64,000 nucleotides of DNA, taken from positions 100,417 to 164,416 of the forward strand of contig CADBCS010000004.1 in assembly GCA_902793195.1 (NCBI GenBank), read 5' to 3'. Each line of letters opens with the position of its first letter. Positions within the stretch are counted from its first letter, which is position 1. Below the pieces are notes generated by a model that saw nothing but the letters and a program-made list of their open reading frames with translations, was not told where the DNA came from and searched no databases. Origin of the DNA: an uncultured Coriobacteriaceae bacterium. Lineage in GTDB: Bacteria; Actinomycetota; Coriobacteriia; Coriobacteriales; Atopobiaceae. The translations under genes and the position numbers were made by a program. Below are positions 1-7,434 of the stretch, one piece after another.

Positions 1-46
1 TCAGGCATTGCTAGTCCTTTCACTCGTGTACTTGTCCTGACTGGGC

Positions 47-103
47 TTGATTCTAACCCATTTTTCGTGTTATAGTAAAACCCTAGATACCTGTTTTTCG
101 TGT
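47..103 (+). promoter_or_regulatory. Promoter with repeated operator-like decamers ahead of the XRE gene
   Basis: TTGATT (47-52) and TATAGT (71-76) are 18 bases apart and form a good sigma-70-type promoter. The decamer TTTTTCGTGT occurs at 61-70, abutting the -10 box, and again at 94-103, just before the ribosome binding site; the core TCGTGT also occurs at 24-29. Direct repeats over the promoter of an HTH gene suggest autoregulation; that is an inference. Confidence 0.55.
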
Positions 104-116
104 GTTAGGAGTTCAT

Positions 117-665
117 ATGCCAAGACCGAGGAAAGAGCCTAACGAGGTCGCAATTAAACGACTTCAAGAAGTATTCGAGGATTCAGGAAAGACCCAAAGC
201 GAGTTTGCACGCAGCCTTACCCGTGAAGGTTATAAAACTCGTCAGCAGAACGTACAACGGTATCTGGCAGGTAAGAATGAGATACCCTCCGCGTTTGCTC
301 GTGAGGTCGCAAGGGTTTATGGAGTCAACGAGTCTTGGCTTCTCGGTTACTCCCCCTACAAGACTCCTGTCGATGAGTCTATGGCCCGAATATCCCATAT
401 CCGTAACAAATTTGAGAAACGACACCTACTCTTTGACCTCATGGCTGAACTCAACTTGTGGACTTTGACTCAGCCTCAAGATGTAGCAGCTCCCATAGTT
501 GGAGAAGGTGAGGTGTTCGATATGTCCGCGATTCATATGGACCGTTTCCGCACGTTCCGCACGATAAGGCGTGGAGATACGACCATTGAGCTTGACCAAG
601 TTCAGGTTGAGAAGCTTGTTCGCAAGGTTGCCGATTATTTCGATTTCGAGATTGAGCACCTGTAA
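117..665 (+). CDS. XRE-family HTH transcriptional regulator of an integrated element
   Basis: 182 aa. Residues about 10-70 form a Cro/CI-type helix-turn-helix (KTQSEFARSL, then QQNVQRYLAGK and the tail VYGVNESWLLGYSP, as in phage-type repressors). The rest has no S24 peptidase or other domain I recognise. The ATG at 117 is preferred over an upstream GTG at 102 because AGGAG lies five bases before it. It is the first gene of a tight three-gene row (17 and 30 bases between genes) ending in the integrase, so it is probably the element's repressor or an antitoxin-like partner of the next gene. Base composition is clearly more AT-rich than the chromosome to the right. Confidence 0.8.
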   Translation: MPRPRKEPNEVAIKRLQEVFEDSGKTQSEFARSLTREGYKTRQQNVQRYLAGKNEIPSAFAREVARVYGVNESWLLGYSPYKTPVDESMARISHIRNKFEKRHLLFDLMAELNLWTLTQPQDVAAPIVGEGEVFDMSAIHMDRFRTFRTIRRGDTTIELDQVQVEKLVRKVADYFDFEIEHL

Positions 666-682
666 CGGAAAGGAATGCAACA

Positions 683-1165
683 ATGACTCTCTATCACTAC
701 ACTACCCTCCAACACTATCTAGAGATAGTTGTAGCCGGACAAATCAATACGACTCACAGCGAATTGTTACGACCCGTAAGTATTCACCTTAACGATGAGG
801 GCAATGCGTGGGTTGACGAGGCTACAGACAATTACAAGCCTGTCGTATGGCTAACTAGCAATCCCAATGCAGTAAGTGAGGATTACGGAAACTACGATAC
901 TGCCACGGTTTCAAAGACGGAAGTACGAATCGCAATCAAACGACGCCATGGCATGTTTCTTTGGAGCGCGTGGGCAAAGCAGAATCGTATTGAAACATCT
1001 TGGTTTGAATCGCTAAAGAACAATATGCCTGATTGGAAAAGCGTTTATGTGTGCGAAAAACCTATTCCGACCAGCGAATTCTTAAGCGTTGACGTATCGA
1101 CTGCGGCACTAAAACGTGACGGCCTCTTAGATTCAGCAACTAAACCAATAAGCAGGACAAGCTAA
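683..1165 (+). CDS. Uncharacterised 160-aa protein of the integrated element, possibly ADP-ribosyltransferase-like
   Basis: I do not recognise a named family. The start has GGAAAGG nine bases upstream of the ATG. The N-terminus reads LYHYTT, then G-I at residues 19-21 and VVWLTSNP at about residues 52-59; the C-terminal half contains VYVCEKPIP. The order H-Y-T, a following G-x-I and a VWLT strand recalls small ADP-ribosyltransferase-fold toxins such as DarT-like proteins, but no NAD-binding signature can be proved by eye. It lies 17 bases after an HTH gene and 30 before an integrase. A regulator-toxin pair or element accessory function is possible; both are inference. Moderately AT-rich. Confidence 0.45.
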   Translation: MTLYHYTTLQHYLEIVVAGQINTTHSELLRPVSIHLNDEGNAWVDEATDNYKPVVWLTSNPNAVSEDYGNYDTATVSKTEVRIAIKRRHGMFLWSAWAKQNRIETSWFESLKNNMPDWKSVYVCEKPIPTSEFLSVDVSTAALKRDGLLDSATKPISRTS

Positions 1166-1195
1166 CTCCATGTACGTCGGAAGGAAGGTAAGGAC

Positions 1196-2461
1196 ATGTG
1201 GAAAGTCAAAAACAATGGCACGGCCTCATTCAGGGGCAAGAACAGTTGCCGCGTGTCGTTCCAAGTTGAGAACGACGCGACGGGTGAGATTAAGCGTGAG
1301 ATGAAAACGTTCCACGTCTCGGGCCAAACCCAAAAGGAAAAGAAGCGTTGCATTGCTGAGTTCCGCGCCGAACTCGAAAGCGGCTTGAACCGTGACGCTC
1401 GCTTTCTCACGTTCTCTGAGTATGCCGACGAATGGTTGAAGGAACGCGAGAACGGCATAAGGCTCACAAGCACGGGCAAGCGCGTTGCTCCCCGCACAAT
1501 CGCCCGCGACCGCGACCGCATCCGCAACATCAACATCACTCTTGGGAACATGCGCCTTGTGGCAATCACGAAAGCAGACGTGAAGAAGTTCCAAGCTGCA
1601 CTCATGACCACAGACGAAAGCGGCAAGGCTCCCACGATTTCAGGCAAGCCCATGAGTGGTGCGACCGCTCATGGTGTCTGCGTCACGTTGAAGCAGATTC
1701 TTCAAGACGCGGTAGACGATGACATTATCGCCAAGAACCCGTGCAACGGCCTTGCCTCCCCACAGGTAGACACAAAGGAGAAGAAGCCTCTGAGCAAAGA
1801 GCGTGTCGCAGAGTTCCGCGCGTTGCTCGACGCTTCGACGCCCCGCCCGTCGCTTGTGGGCTTTCGTCTCTGCCTCTTTGCGGGCTTGCGTCGTGGTGAG
1901 GCTTGCGACCTCACATGGGATGATTTCGACGCTGAGAAGGGCACCATAACGGTTAGCAAGAGCCTTTGCACCGAAACGCTCAAATCCAAGCCCACAAAGA
2001 CTGAGAACGTGCGCACGATTCCGCTTGACCCTGCGACCGTCGCATACCTTGTGAGGTTCCGCAAGATTCAGGCAAAGAAGCTCATTGGACTCGGCAAGCC
2101 CGTTGGAGAGCATCGAATCGTAGCCAAAGCACAATGCGAGTTCATGCACCCCGAAAACCTCACTCGCAGCCTTGCGCGATTCGGCAAGGCAAACGGGTTT
2201 GAGGGCATCACGCCTCACATCCTGCGACACACCTACTGCACCCTGCTTTGTGAGACGGGCCAAAGCGTCAAGACGGCCCAATACCTCATGGGCCACAGCG
2301 ACCCGCTTACCACCCTGCGAATCTATGACCACTACCAAGAAGAGAACGGATTGAAGGCGGCATCTGCAATCGGTAGCCTCATGGATAGCTTGCCCACAAC
2401 CAACGTCGTGCAGTTCGATTCGCCGCGCGGGCGTTGGGGTTTGAGTGCCGTTGCCGTCTAG
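1196..2461 (+). CDS. int: Tyrosine-type site-specific integrase
   Basis: 421 aa, full length for a phage or ICE integrase. The N-terminal part (about 1-60) looks like an arm-binding domain, about 65-170 is the SAM-like core-binding domain, and about 190-400 is catalytic. Catalytic residues visible in order are Arg in AGLRRGEACDL, Lys in KPTKTENVRT, His and Arg in HILRHTYC, His in YLMGHSD, and Tyr in LRIYDHY. GGAAGGAAGG precedes the ATG at 1196. It reads towards and stops 80 bases from the 3' end of tRNA-Leu, the usual arrangement for an integrase next to its attachment site. The other end of the element lies outside the window. Confidence 0.95.
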   Translation: MWKVKNNGTASFRGKNSCRVSFQVENDATGEIKREMKTFHVSGQTQKEKKRCIAEFRAELESGLNRDARFLTFSEYADEWLKERENGIRLTSTGKRVAPRTIARDRDRIRNINITLGNMRLVAITKADVKKFQAALMTTDESGKAPTISGKPMSGATAHGVCVTLKQILQDAVDDDIIAKNPCNGLASPQVDTKEKKPLSKERVAEFRALLDASTPRPSLVGFRLCLFAGLRRGEACDLTWDDFDAEKGTITVSKSLCTETLKSKPTKTENVRTIPLDPATVAYLVRFRKIQAKKLIGLGKPVGEHRIVAKAQCEFMHPENLTRSLARFGKANGFEGITPHILRHTYCTLLCETGQSVKTAQYLMGHSDPLTTLRIYDHYQEENGLKAASAIGSLMDSLPTTNVVQFDSPRGRWGLSAVAV

Positions 2462-2501
2462 GTTTTGCGCCAAATTTACGCCAACTCGGCATTTTGGCAT
2501 G

Positions 2502-2521
2502 AAAAAAGCGGCCTTGCCGCT
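2502..2521 (-). terminator. Intrinsic terminator of tRNA-Leu
   Basis: On the minus strand AGCGGC-AAG-GCCGCT forms a six-pair hairpin followed by six T residues, 20 bases after the encoded CCA end. Confidence 0.7.
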
Positions 2522-2541
2522 GCAAAACCGCTGGTAAATCG

Positions 2542-2565
2542 TGGTGCGGGCGAAAGGACTTGAAC
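2542..2565. other. Probable attachment site (3' end of tRNA-Leu)
   Basis: The element's integrase ends just before the 3' end of an intact tRNA-Leu, a preferred target of tyrosine integrases. The core is inferred to lie in the acceptor and T-arm part of the gene; the exact length cannot be set because the other end of the element is outside the window. Confidence 0.45.
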
Positions 2566-2628
2566 CTTCACGGGGTTGCCCCCATACGGACCTGAACCGT
2601 ACGCGTCTGCCAATTCCGCCACGCCCGC
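2542..2628 (-). tRNA. tRNA-Leu (anticodon CAG)
   Basis: 87 bases on the minus strand with encoded CCA. The acceptor arms GCGGGCG and CGCCCGC pair fully. The anticodon loop TTCAGGT gives CAG between arms TACGG and CCGTA. A long class II variable arm (GGGG-CAA-CCCC) and the T loop TTCAAGT confirm leucine identity. Confidence 0.95.
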
Positions 2629-2756
2629 GTAGGCGTATATGGTACTACGAGTCCACACGAAGATTCAATACCCAATTTTGCCTTTTTTCCTTGCCGCCCA
2701 TGCGCGTCGGGAAGGGTCGAAAAGTGACCTCGACACCACACTGCAAAAAGAAGCGC

Positions 2757-2762
2757 TACAAT
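2757..2762 (+). promoter_or_regulatory. Candidate -10 box for the kinase-FHA operon
   Basis: TACAAT 77 bases before the first start codon of the operon, in a 211-base non-coding stretch. No convincing -35 box at normal spacing. Confidence 0.3.
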
Positions 2763-2839
2763 GGTGGCCGCGCGATACACGTAGCCAAATCGAACAAGGA
2801 ATCGTCGTGCAGCAGACCACCCGTAGGACACAAGGCCCC

Positions 2840-4579
2840 ATGAGCACCTCCTACCCACAGGACCCGTCGCAGGTCATGCTGGGTAGGTATCGCGTCTTGG
2901 AGACGAACAGCGAGGGCGGCTTCGGGACGGTGCACATATGCTGGGACGCACGCCTGCAACGGCGCGTGGCGATCAAGCGCATGCCGCTGTATTTGGGTGA
3001 CGACTCCTCCACCCTCACCTCGACCGTGGACGAGGCATTGGCCGAGGCGCGCACCTCGAGCATGCTCTCGCATCCCAACATCGTGCGCATGTACGACTTC
3101 GAGAGCGACGCGTACTACTCGTACCTCGTTATGGAATACGTGGACGGCCTCAACCTGGCCGACCTGCTGGCACGCGTGGAGGGTGGCGTGCTCACCTTCG
3201 ACGAATGCGCCCACCTGGTGGACTCCGTCGCCTCCGCCTTGGCATTCGCGCACGAGAACGGCGTGCTGCACCTGGACCTCAAGCCGGCAAACATCATCAT
3301 CGACCGATCGGGAACCGTGAAGCTCGGCGACTTTGGCATGGCGTCACTGGCCTCCGCCGCAGGATATGGCGGTGCGCGGGGCGGCACGGTCGGTTACATG
3401 CCCCCCGAGCAGATCGAGGGCGACTACGTGGACGAGCGCACCGACATTTTCTCCCTTGCCGTCGTCGTTTGGGAGGCGCTCACCGGTAGCTGCCCCTATG
3501 CCGCAAGCACGCCCGAAGAGTCCCTCAAGCTCATGCTCCATGGGCCTTCCCCCACGCTCTCGCGCATCGAGCCCGAGCTCGCCGGCGTCGTTGAGGAGAC
3601 CCTTCTGCAGGCGCTCGACCCCAACCCCGCCTCGCGGATGTCCTCGGTCGAGACCTTTGCCATCAACCTCGTTCGGGCGCTCGGCGACAACATGGACGGT
3701 CGCGAGTCCCTCCAGGACCTGCTCAACCAAACCGAGGAAGCCGACGAGCCCAGCCTGGCGCAGGACTGGGGCCGCCTGAACGTGCCGCTAAACGTCCAGT
3801 TCCCGCTGATAGGCACCCTCGTCACGCGTACGTTGGCGGCAGCCACGGCCGGATGGGCTGCCTTCGTGGCGATTCCGCTGCTGCTTCCCAACACGCCAAA
3901 CGCACTCGCCTTTGGCGTTGGCGGGGTTGCGGCGGCATGCCTCGCATGGCCTCCGGTGGGCGGTGCCTTGGGCATCGCCGCGTTCGTGGCCTCCATCTGC
4001 TCGTTCCCTTCCCGGCTCGCCTTTCCCCTCGCCCTGGTTGCAGGCGTCTTGGGCCTCGTGTGGTGGGTCGCCGTCGGTCGGCGCTCCCACCTCGCCGGCA
4101 CGGCGCTCCTCTTGCCCAGCTGCATGGCATCGCCGTTCGCAGGTGTCGGCATCGCGGGGTTCGCACTAAGGCCGGGAGCGGCATGCGCCACCGGAATCCT
4201 CGGCTGGCTTCTTTGGGCCATGTACGACATAGGAACCACGCAGGGCTTTGAGGCCCAGACGCTCGCCTCGGCAGCCGGCTCGCTGCTTTCGAGCCCCACC
4301 TCGTGGGTCACCATGGCGAGCTGCGGGCTCGCGGCGATGCTTTGCTCGCTGATATCGCGACGCGGCAAGACGATGGCCGGCGTCATCGGCCAATGCGTCG
4401 CGCTCGGCGTCCTCGGCATAGCCGTCTACGCCTGCACACAAATGGAAAACTACAGCATTGCGGCGTCTCTCGACAGCCTAACCCTTGGCATTACGCTATG
4501 CTTAGGTGCTACCTTATGCGTTGCAAATATCCTCACGGGCGGATACGTCCAAAACCTGGAGGGCGATGACAGAACATGA
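2840..4579 (+). CDS. Serine/threonine protein kinase with polytopic membrane C-terminus
   Basis: 579 aa from the ATG at 2840; an in-frame extension to 2639 is rejected because it runs through the region next to the tRNA and lacks kinase sequence. The kinase domain (about 15-280) shows the glycine-rich loop SEGGFGTV, VAIKRM lysine, LVMEYVDG hinge, catalytic HLDLKPAN, DFG and the GYMPPEQ substrate loop. The catalytic loop reads HLD in place of HRD. From about residue 317 the protein is a chain of hydrophobic segments, probably seven to eight helices, unlike the single helix of PknA/PknB. The stop overlaps the fhaA start by four bases, so it is the first gene of the wall-signalling operon and a likely phosphate donor to the FHA proteins. 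Confidence 0.88.
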   Translation: MSTSYPQDPSQVMLGRYRVLETNSEGGFGTVHICWDARLQRRVAIKRMPLYLGDDSSTLTSTVDEALAEARTSSMLSHPNIVRMYDFESDAYYSYLVMEYVDGLNLADLLARVEGGVLTFDECAHLVDSVASALAFAHENGVLHLDLKPANIIIDRSGTVKLGDFGMASLASAAGYGGARGGTVGYMPPEQIEGDYVDERTDIFSLAVVVWEALTGSCPYAASTPEESLKLMLHGPSPTLSRIEPELAGVVEETLLQALDPNPASRMSSVETFAINLVRALGDNMDGRESLQDLLNQTEEADEPSLAQDWGRLNVPLNVQFPLIGTLVTRTLAAATAGWAAFVAIPLLLPNTPNALAFGVGGVAAACLAWPPVGGALGIAAFVASICSFPSRLAFPLALVAGVLGLVWWVAVGRRSHLAGTALLLPSCMASPFAGVGIAGFALRPGAACATGILGWLLWAMYDIGTTQGFEAQTLASAAGSLLSSPTSWVTMASCGLAAMLCSLISRRGKTMAGVIGQCVALGVLGIAVYACTQMENYSIAASLDSLTLGITLCLGATLCVANILTGGYVQNLEGDDRT

Positions 4580-5613
4580 ACGTACTAACCATCTTTGAGA
4601 ACCGTGTGAACAGCATCTTTATGGAAGGCGCCCCCGGACAACGTGTGCCGTTCTCGTTCAAGCGCCTGGCAAAGCGCGCGGTGCGCGAGATGGAAGACGA
4701 GACCTTTGTCATCGACGGTGTGGACACCGCGCCCGCCCTCTTTACCATCTTGGTCTCCACCAAGGACGACGTGACCATGCGCCCGATGTACATCGACCTC
4801 ACCGACGAGATCTCGCAGCTCGTAGAGGCGCAGGCAAAGAAGCGCGGATACACCTTCGTGGGCAAGCCCCTCGTGCGCTTTATGGTCGATCCTGCCCTGC
4901 GTGGCGGCAGGTTCTCGGTGTTCGCCGAGAACATCGATCCGCGGACGCTCGCCAGACTGCGCGACGAGGAGAACGCCTATCTGGGCATCACCTCGCCGCA
5001 GGACGACTTCGCGGCAGACGACTTCGTGCCCATGGCCGTGCCCGTTCACGACGACGAGCCCGCGCCGGTTGCGAGCGAGGTGGCCTTTGTGCCCGAGCCC
5101 GAGCTCACGCCGCGCGAGACCGACGCCGACTTCGGCGCATCGCCAGAGGACCTGCAACAGCCTATCGAGAACCTGGGTGAGTTCGCGTCTGAGGTCGACG
5201 AGCCCCTCGCCGACGACTTGGACGCGATGGCAGGCGCAGACATGGCCGCCACGACCATCCCGGAGGATTCCGACGCCCTGGACAACGGGGCCGACAGTCC
5301 TGCGGTTGCCCCCGAGGCTCCCATGCCCGCATCCTGCAAGCTCTTTGACATCGGCTCCGGCAAGACGTACGACATCACCACGCCGAGCTCCATCATCGGT
5401 CGCGAGCGCACCGAGGGTGGTGTGGTGCTCCGCGATCCCAACGTTTCCCGTCGTCACGCCGAGCTCGTATTCGATAACGGCACCTGGCGCATAAGCGACC
5501 TGCACTCCACCAATGGCACCCTGGTCAACGACGTGGACGTGCGCGAGGCGACCCTCAAGGAGGGCGATATCATCACCATCGGCCTCGTAAACCTCGAGTT
5601 TCGGGCGGGGTAG
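4576..5613 (+). CDS. fhaA: FhaA-type protein: DUF3662 plus C-terminal FHA domain
   Basis: 345 aa. Residues about 1-120 match the DUF3662 domain found at the N-terminus of actinobacterial FhaA. The middle (about 150-245) is acidic and low complexity. The FHA domain is at about 255-343, with the phosphothreonine-binding features GRE, SRRHAEL and the LHSTNGT loop. It should bind phosphorylated partners such as the operon's kinases or wall-synthesis proteins at the membrane. It overlaps the kinase by ATGA and is followed three bases later by fhaB, so the genes are translationally coupled. Confidence 0.9.
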   Translation: MNVLTIFENRVNSIFMEGAPGQRVPFSFKRLAKRAVREMEDETFVIDGVDTAPALFTILVSTKDDVTMRPMYIDLTDEISQLVEAQAKKRGYTFVGKPLVRFMVDPALRGGRFSVFAENIDPRTLARLRDEENAYLGITSPQDDFAADDFVPMAVPVHDDEPAPVASEVAFVPEPELTPRETDADFGASPEDLQQPIENLGEFASEVDEPLADDLDAMAGADMAATTIPEDSDALDNGADSPAVAPEAPMPASCKLFDIGSGKTYDITTPSSIIGRERTEGGVVLRDPNVSRRHAELVFDNGTWRISDLHSTNGTLVNDVDVREATLKEGDIITIGLVNLEFRAG

Positions 5614-5616
5614 CGT

Positions 5617-6039
5617 ATGATCGACTTCGTCCTGCTCATTGGTCGCGTACTGCTCATTGCGCTGTTGTACCTGTTCCTATACGCCACGCTGCACACGGGC
5701 ATAGGGCATGTTCGCGAGCAGCATCGAGGAAAATATGCGGACGCCGTCTGGTCAATCGACGTGGAGAAGGGCTCCAAGCTCCTTCGCGGCCTGCACGTGG
5801 ACATCTTGGGTCCCGTGGTGGTTGGCCGCTCGCCCTCGTCCGACGTCGTGGTGGACGAGCCGTTTGTCTCGGCCACGCACGCACGCTTTACGCTGCAGGG
5901 ACTTGCCCTCGTGCTAGAGGACTTGGGGTCGACCAACGGTACCACGGTGAACAGCCACATCATTGACCAGCCCATCACGCTACGCGAGGGAGACGAAGTC
6001 CAGATTGGCGACACCATCATGCGGGTGAGTAGGCGATGA
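5617..6039 (+). CDS. fhaB: FhaB-type membrane-anchored FHA protein
   Basis: 140 aa. An N-terminal hydrophobic helix (about 5-25, FVLLIGRVLLIALLYLFLY) is followed by a short linker and an FHA domain (about 60-138) with VGRSPSSD, SATHARF and LGSTNGT. Size and layout match mycobacterial FhaB/FipA, which links kinase signalling to division and wall growth. Its stop overlaps the start of the phosphatase by four bases. Confidence 0.9.
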   Translation: MIDFVLLIGRVLLIALLYLFLYATLHTGIGHVREQHRGKYADAVWSIDVEKGSKLLRGLHVDILGPVVVGRSPSSDVVVDEPFVSATHARFTLQGLALVLEDLGSTNGTTVNSHIIDQPITLREGDEVQIGDTIMRVSRR

Positions 6040-7433
6040 CAAAGGAATCCCAAAAAGACACGGCACAGGAGCAGCCTGTCGTCGAGGCGGTCAACGCCCC
6101 CGGGCGCAACGAGATGCCCGTGGACAACCGTGCCGGCGCCCACACGTCGACCGGCGTCACCGAGCATCTGAGCTGGGGGGCACGATCCGACATTGGCCTG
6201 GTGCGCAGCCACAACGAGGATTCGTTTTTGGCCGAGGCACCGCTGTTCGTGGTGTGCGACGGCATGGGCGGCCATGCGGCTGGCGAGGTGGCGAGCGACA
6301 TTGCCGTGCAGACCATCTTGGAACACGCACCCAAGCACGCCGACGACATACTTCTGGGCGTCGCCGTCGAGGAGGCCAACGCGGCCGTGCTCGAGGGCGC
6401 GCTCAGCGGAACGGGGAAGCCCGGCATGGGTTGCACGGCCACCTGCGTCCTCATCGAGGACAACAAGATGTCGGTCGCGCACGTGGGCGACTCGCGCATC
6501 TACCTGCTTCATGGCGGAACGCTCGTGCGCATCACCCACGACCACAGCTACGTGGAGGAGCTGGTGGACGCGGGTGAGATAACCGCCGACGAGGCACGCA
6601 TTCATCCGTCCCGCTCCATCATCACGCGCGCCCTGGGTTCGGACCCCGACATGTATGCCGACCACTTTACGCTCGACGTGTCGGTGGGCGACCGCATTAT
6701 CATGTGCTCCGACGGCCTTTCGAGCATGGTCCCCGACAAGGACATCGAGAGCCTCAGCTGTTCGAGCGTCACGCCGCAGGCCGCGGCAGACACGCTGGTG
6801 TCGGCCGCGCTGACCTCGGGTGGGCACGACAACGTGACGGTCGTGGTTATCGACGTGGTGGAGGACGGCCTCGCAGACATCAACCGCGCCCATAGGCTTC
6901 GCCAGTTCAAAAAGTGGGCCGCCGTAATCCTCGCCGTTATCGCCGCGGCCTTCGTCGCCTTGTTCTTCATCAAGGAGGCCTCGTGGTTCGTCGGGAACAA
7001 CGAGGGAACGGTCGGCCTGTATCACGGCTTTAAGATCGAGGTCTTCAACCAACGGCTCTATACGCTTGCCGAGAGTTCGGCCGTCGAGGTCTCCGACCTC
7101 TCCCAGGCCCTTCAAAACCAGCTCGAGAAGGGCATTTCCGTCAACAGCCAGGAGGAGGGCCACGCCACCATCGAGCGCTATCGCGACCAGATTGACGCCA
7201 ACAAGACCAAGGCTGCCGAAGCAGCCGCGGCCACCAAGTCGGCGTCTGGCGCCAACCAAAAGCAACAGGGCAAGCCCGACGACGAGGATGAGGACGAAGA
7301 GGAGGATGTCGTAGAGAACGAAACCGGGGACGCGACGCCAAACAAGGCCGCACAAACAGGCAAGCAGGCGGCCGACGAAGCCGAGGCCGCCGCACTTGCC
7401 CAGATCAACGGAGTGGGAAGGGAAGGTGTCTAG
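6036..7433 (+). CDS. pstP: PP2C-family Ser/Thr protein phosphatase (PstP type)
   Basis: 465 aa. The catalytic domain (about 45-285) carries the metal-binding motifs [29 protein letters not shown] and GGHDNVTV of PPM/PP2C phosphatases. One membrane helix follows at about 294-313, then an outer part of about 150 residues ending in a very acidic run and an Ala-rich tail. It removes phosphate from the kinases and their targets; its place between fhaB and the rodA-pbpA gene is the standard actinobacterial order. The start overlaps fhaB (ATGA). Confidence 0.93.
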   Translation: MTKESQKDTAQEQPVVEAVNAPGRNEMPVDNRAGAHTSTGVTEHLSWGARSDIGLVRSHNEDSFLAEAPLFVVCDGMGGHAAGEVASDIAVQTILEHAPKHADDILLGVAVEEANAAVLEGALSGTGKPGMGCTATCVLIEDNKMSVAHVGDSRIYLLHGGTLVRITHDHSYVEELVDAGEITADEARIHPSRSIITRALGSDPDMYADHFTLDVSVGDRIIMCSDGLSSMVPDKDIESLSCSSVTPQAAADTLVSAALTSGGHDNVTVVVIDVVEDGLADINRAHRLRQFKKWAAVILAVIAAAFVALFFIKEASWFVGNNEGTVGLYHGFKIEVFNQRLYTLAESSAVEVSDLSQALQNQLEKGISVNSQEEGHATIERYRDQIDANKTKAAEAAAATKSASGANQKQQGKPDDEDEDEEEDVVENETGDATPNKAAQTGKQAADEAEAAALAQINGVGREGV

Positions 7434-7434
7434 C

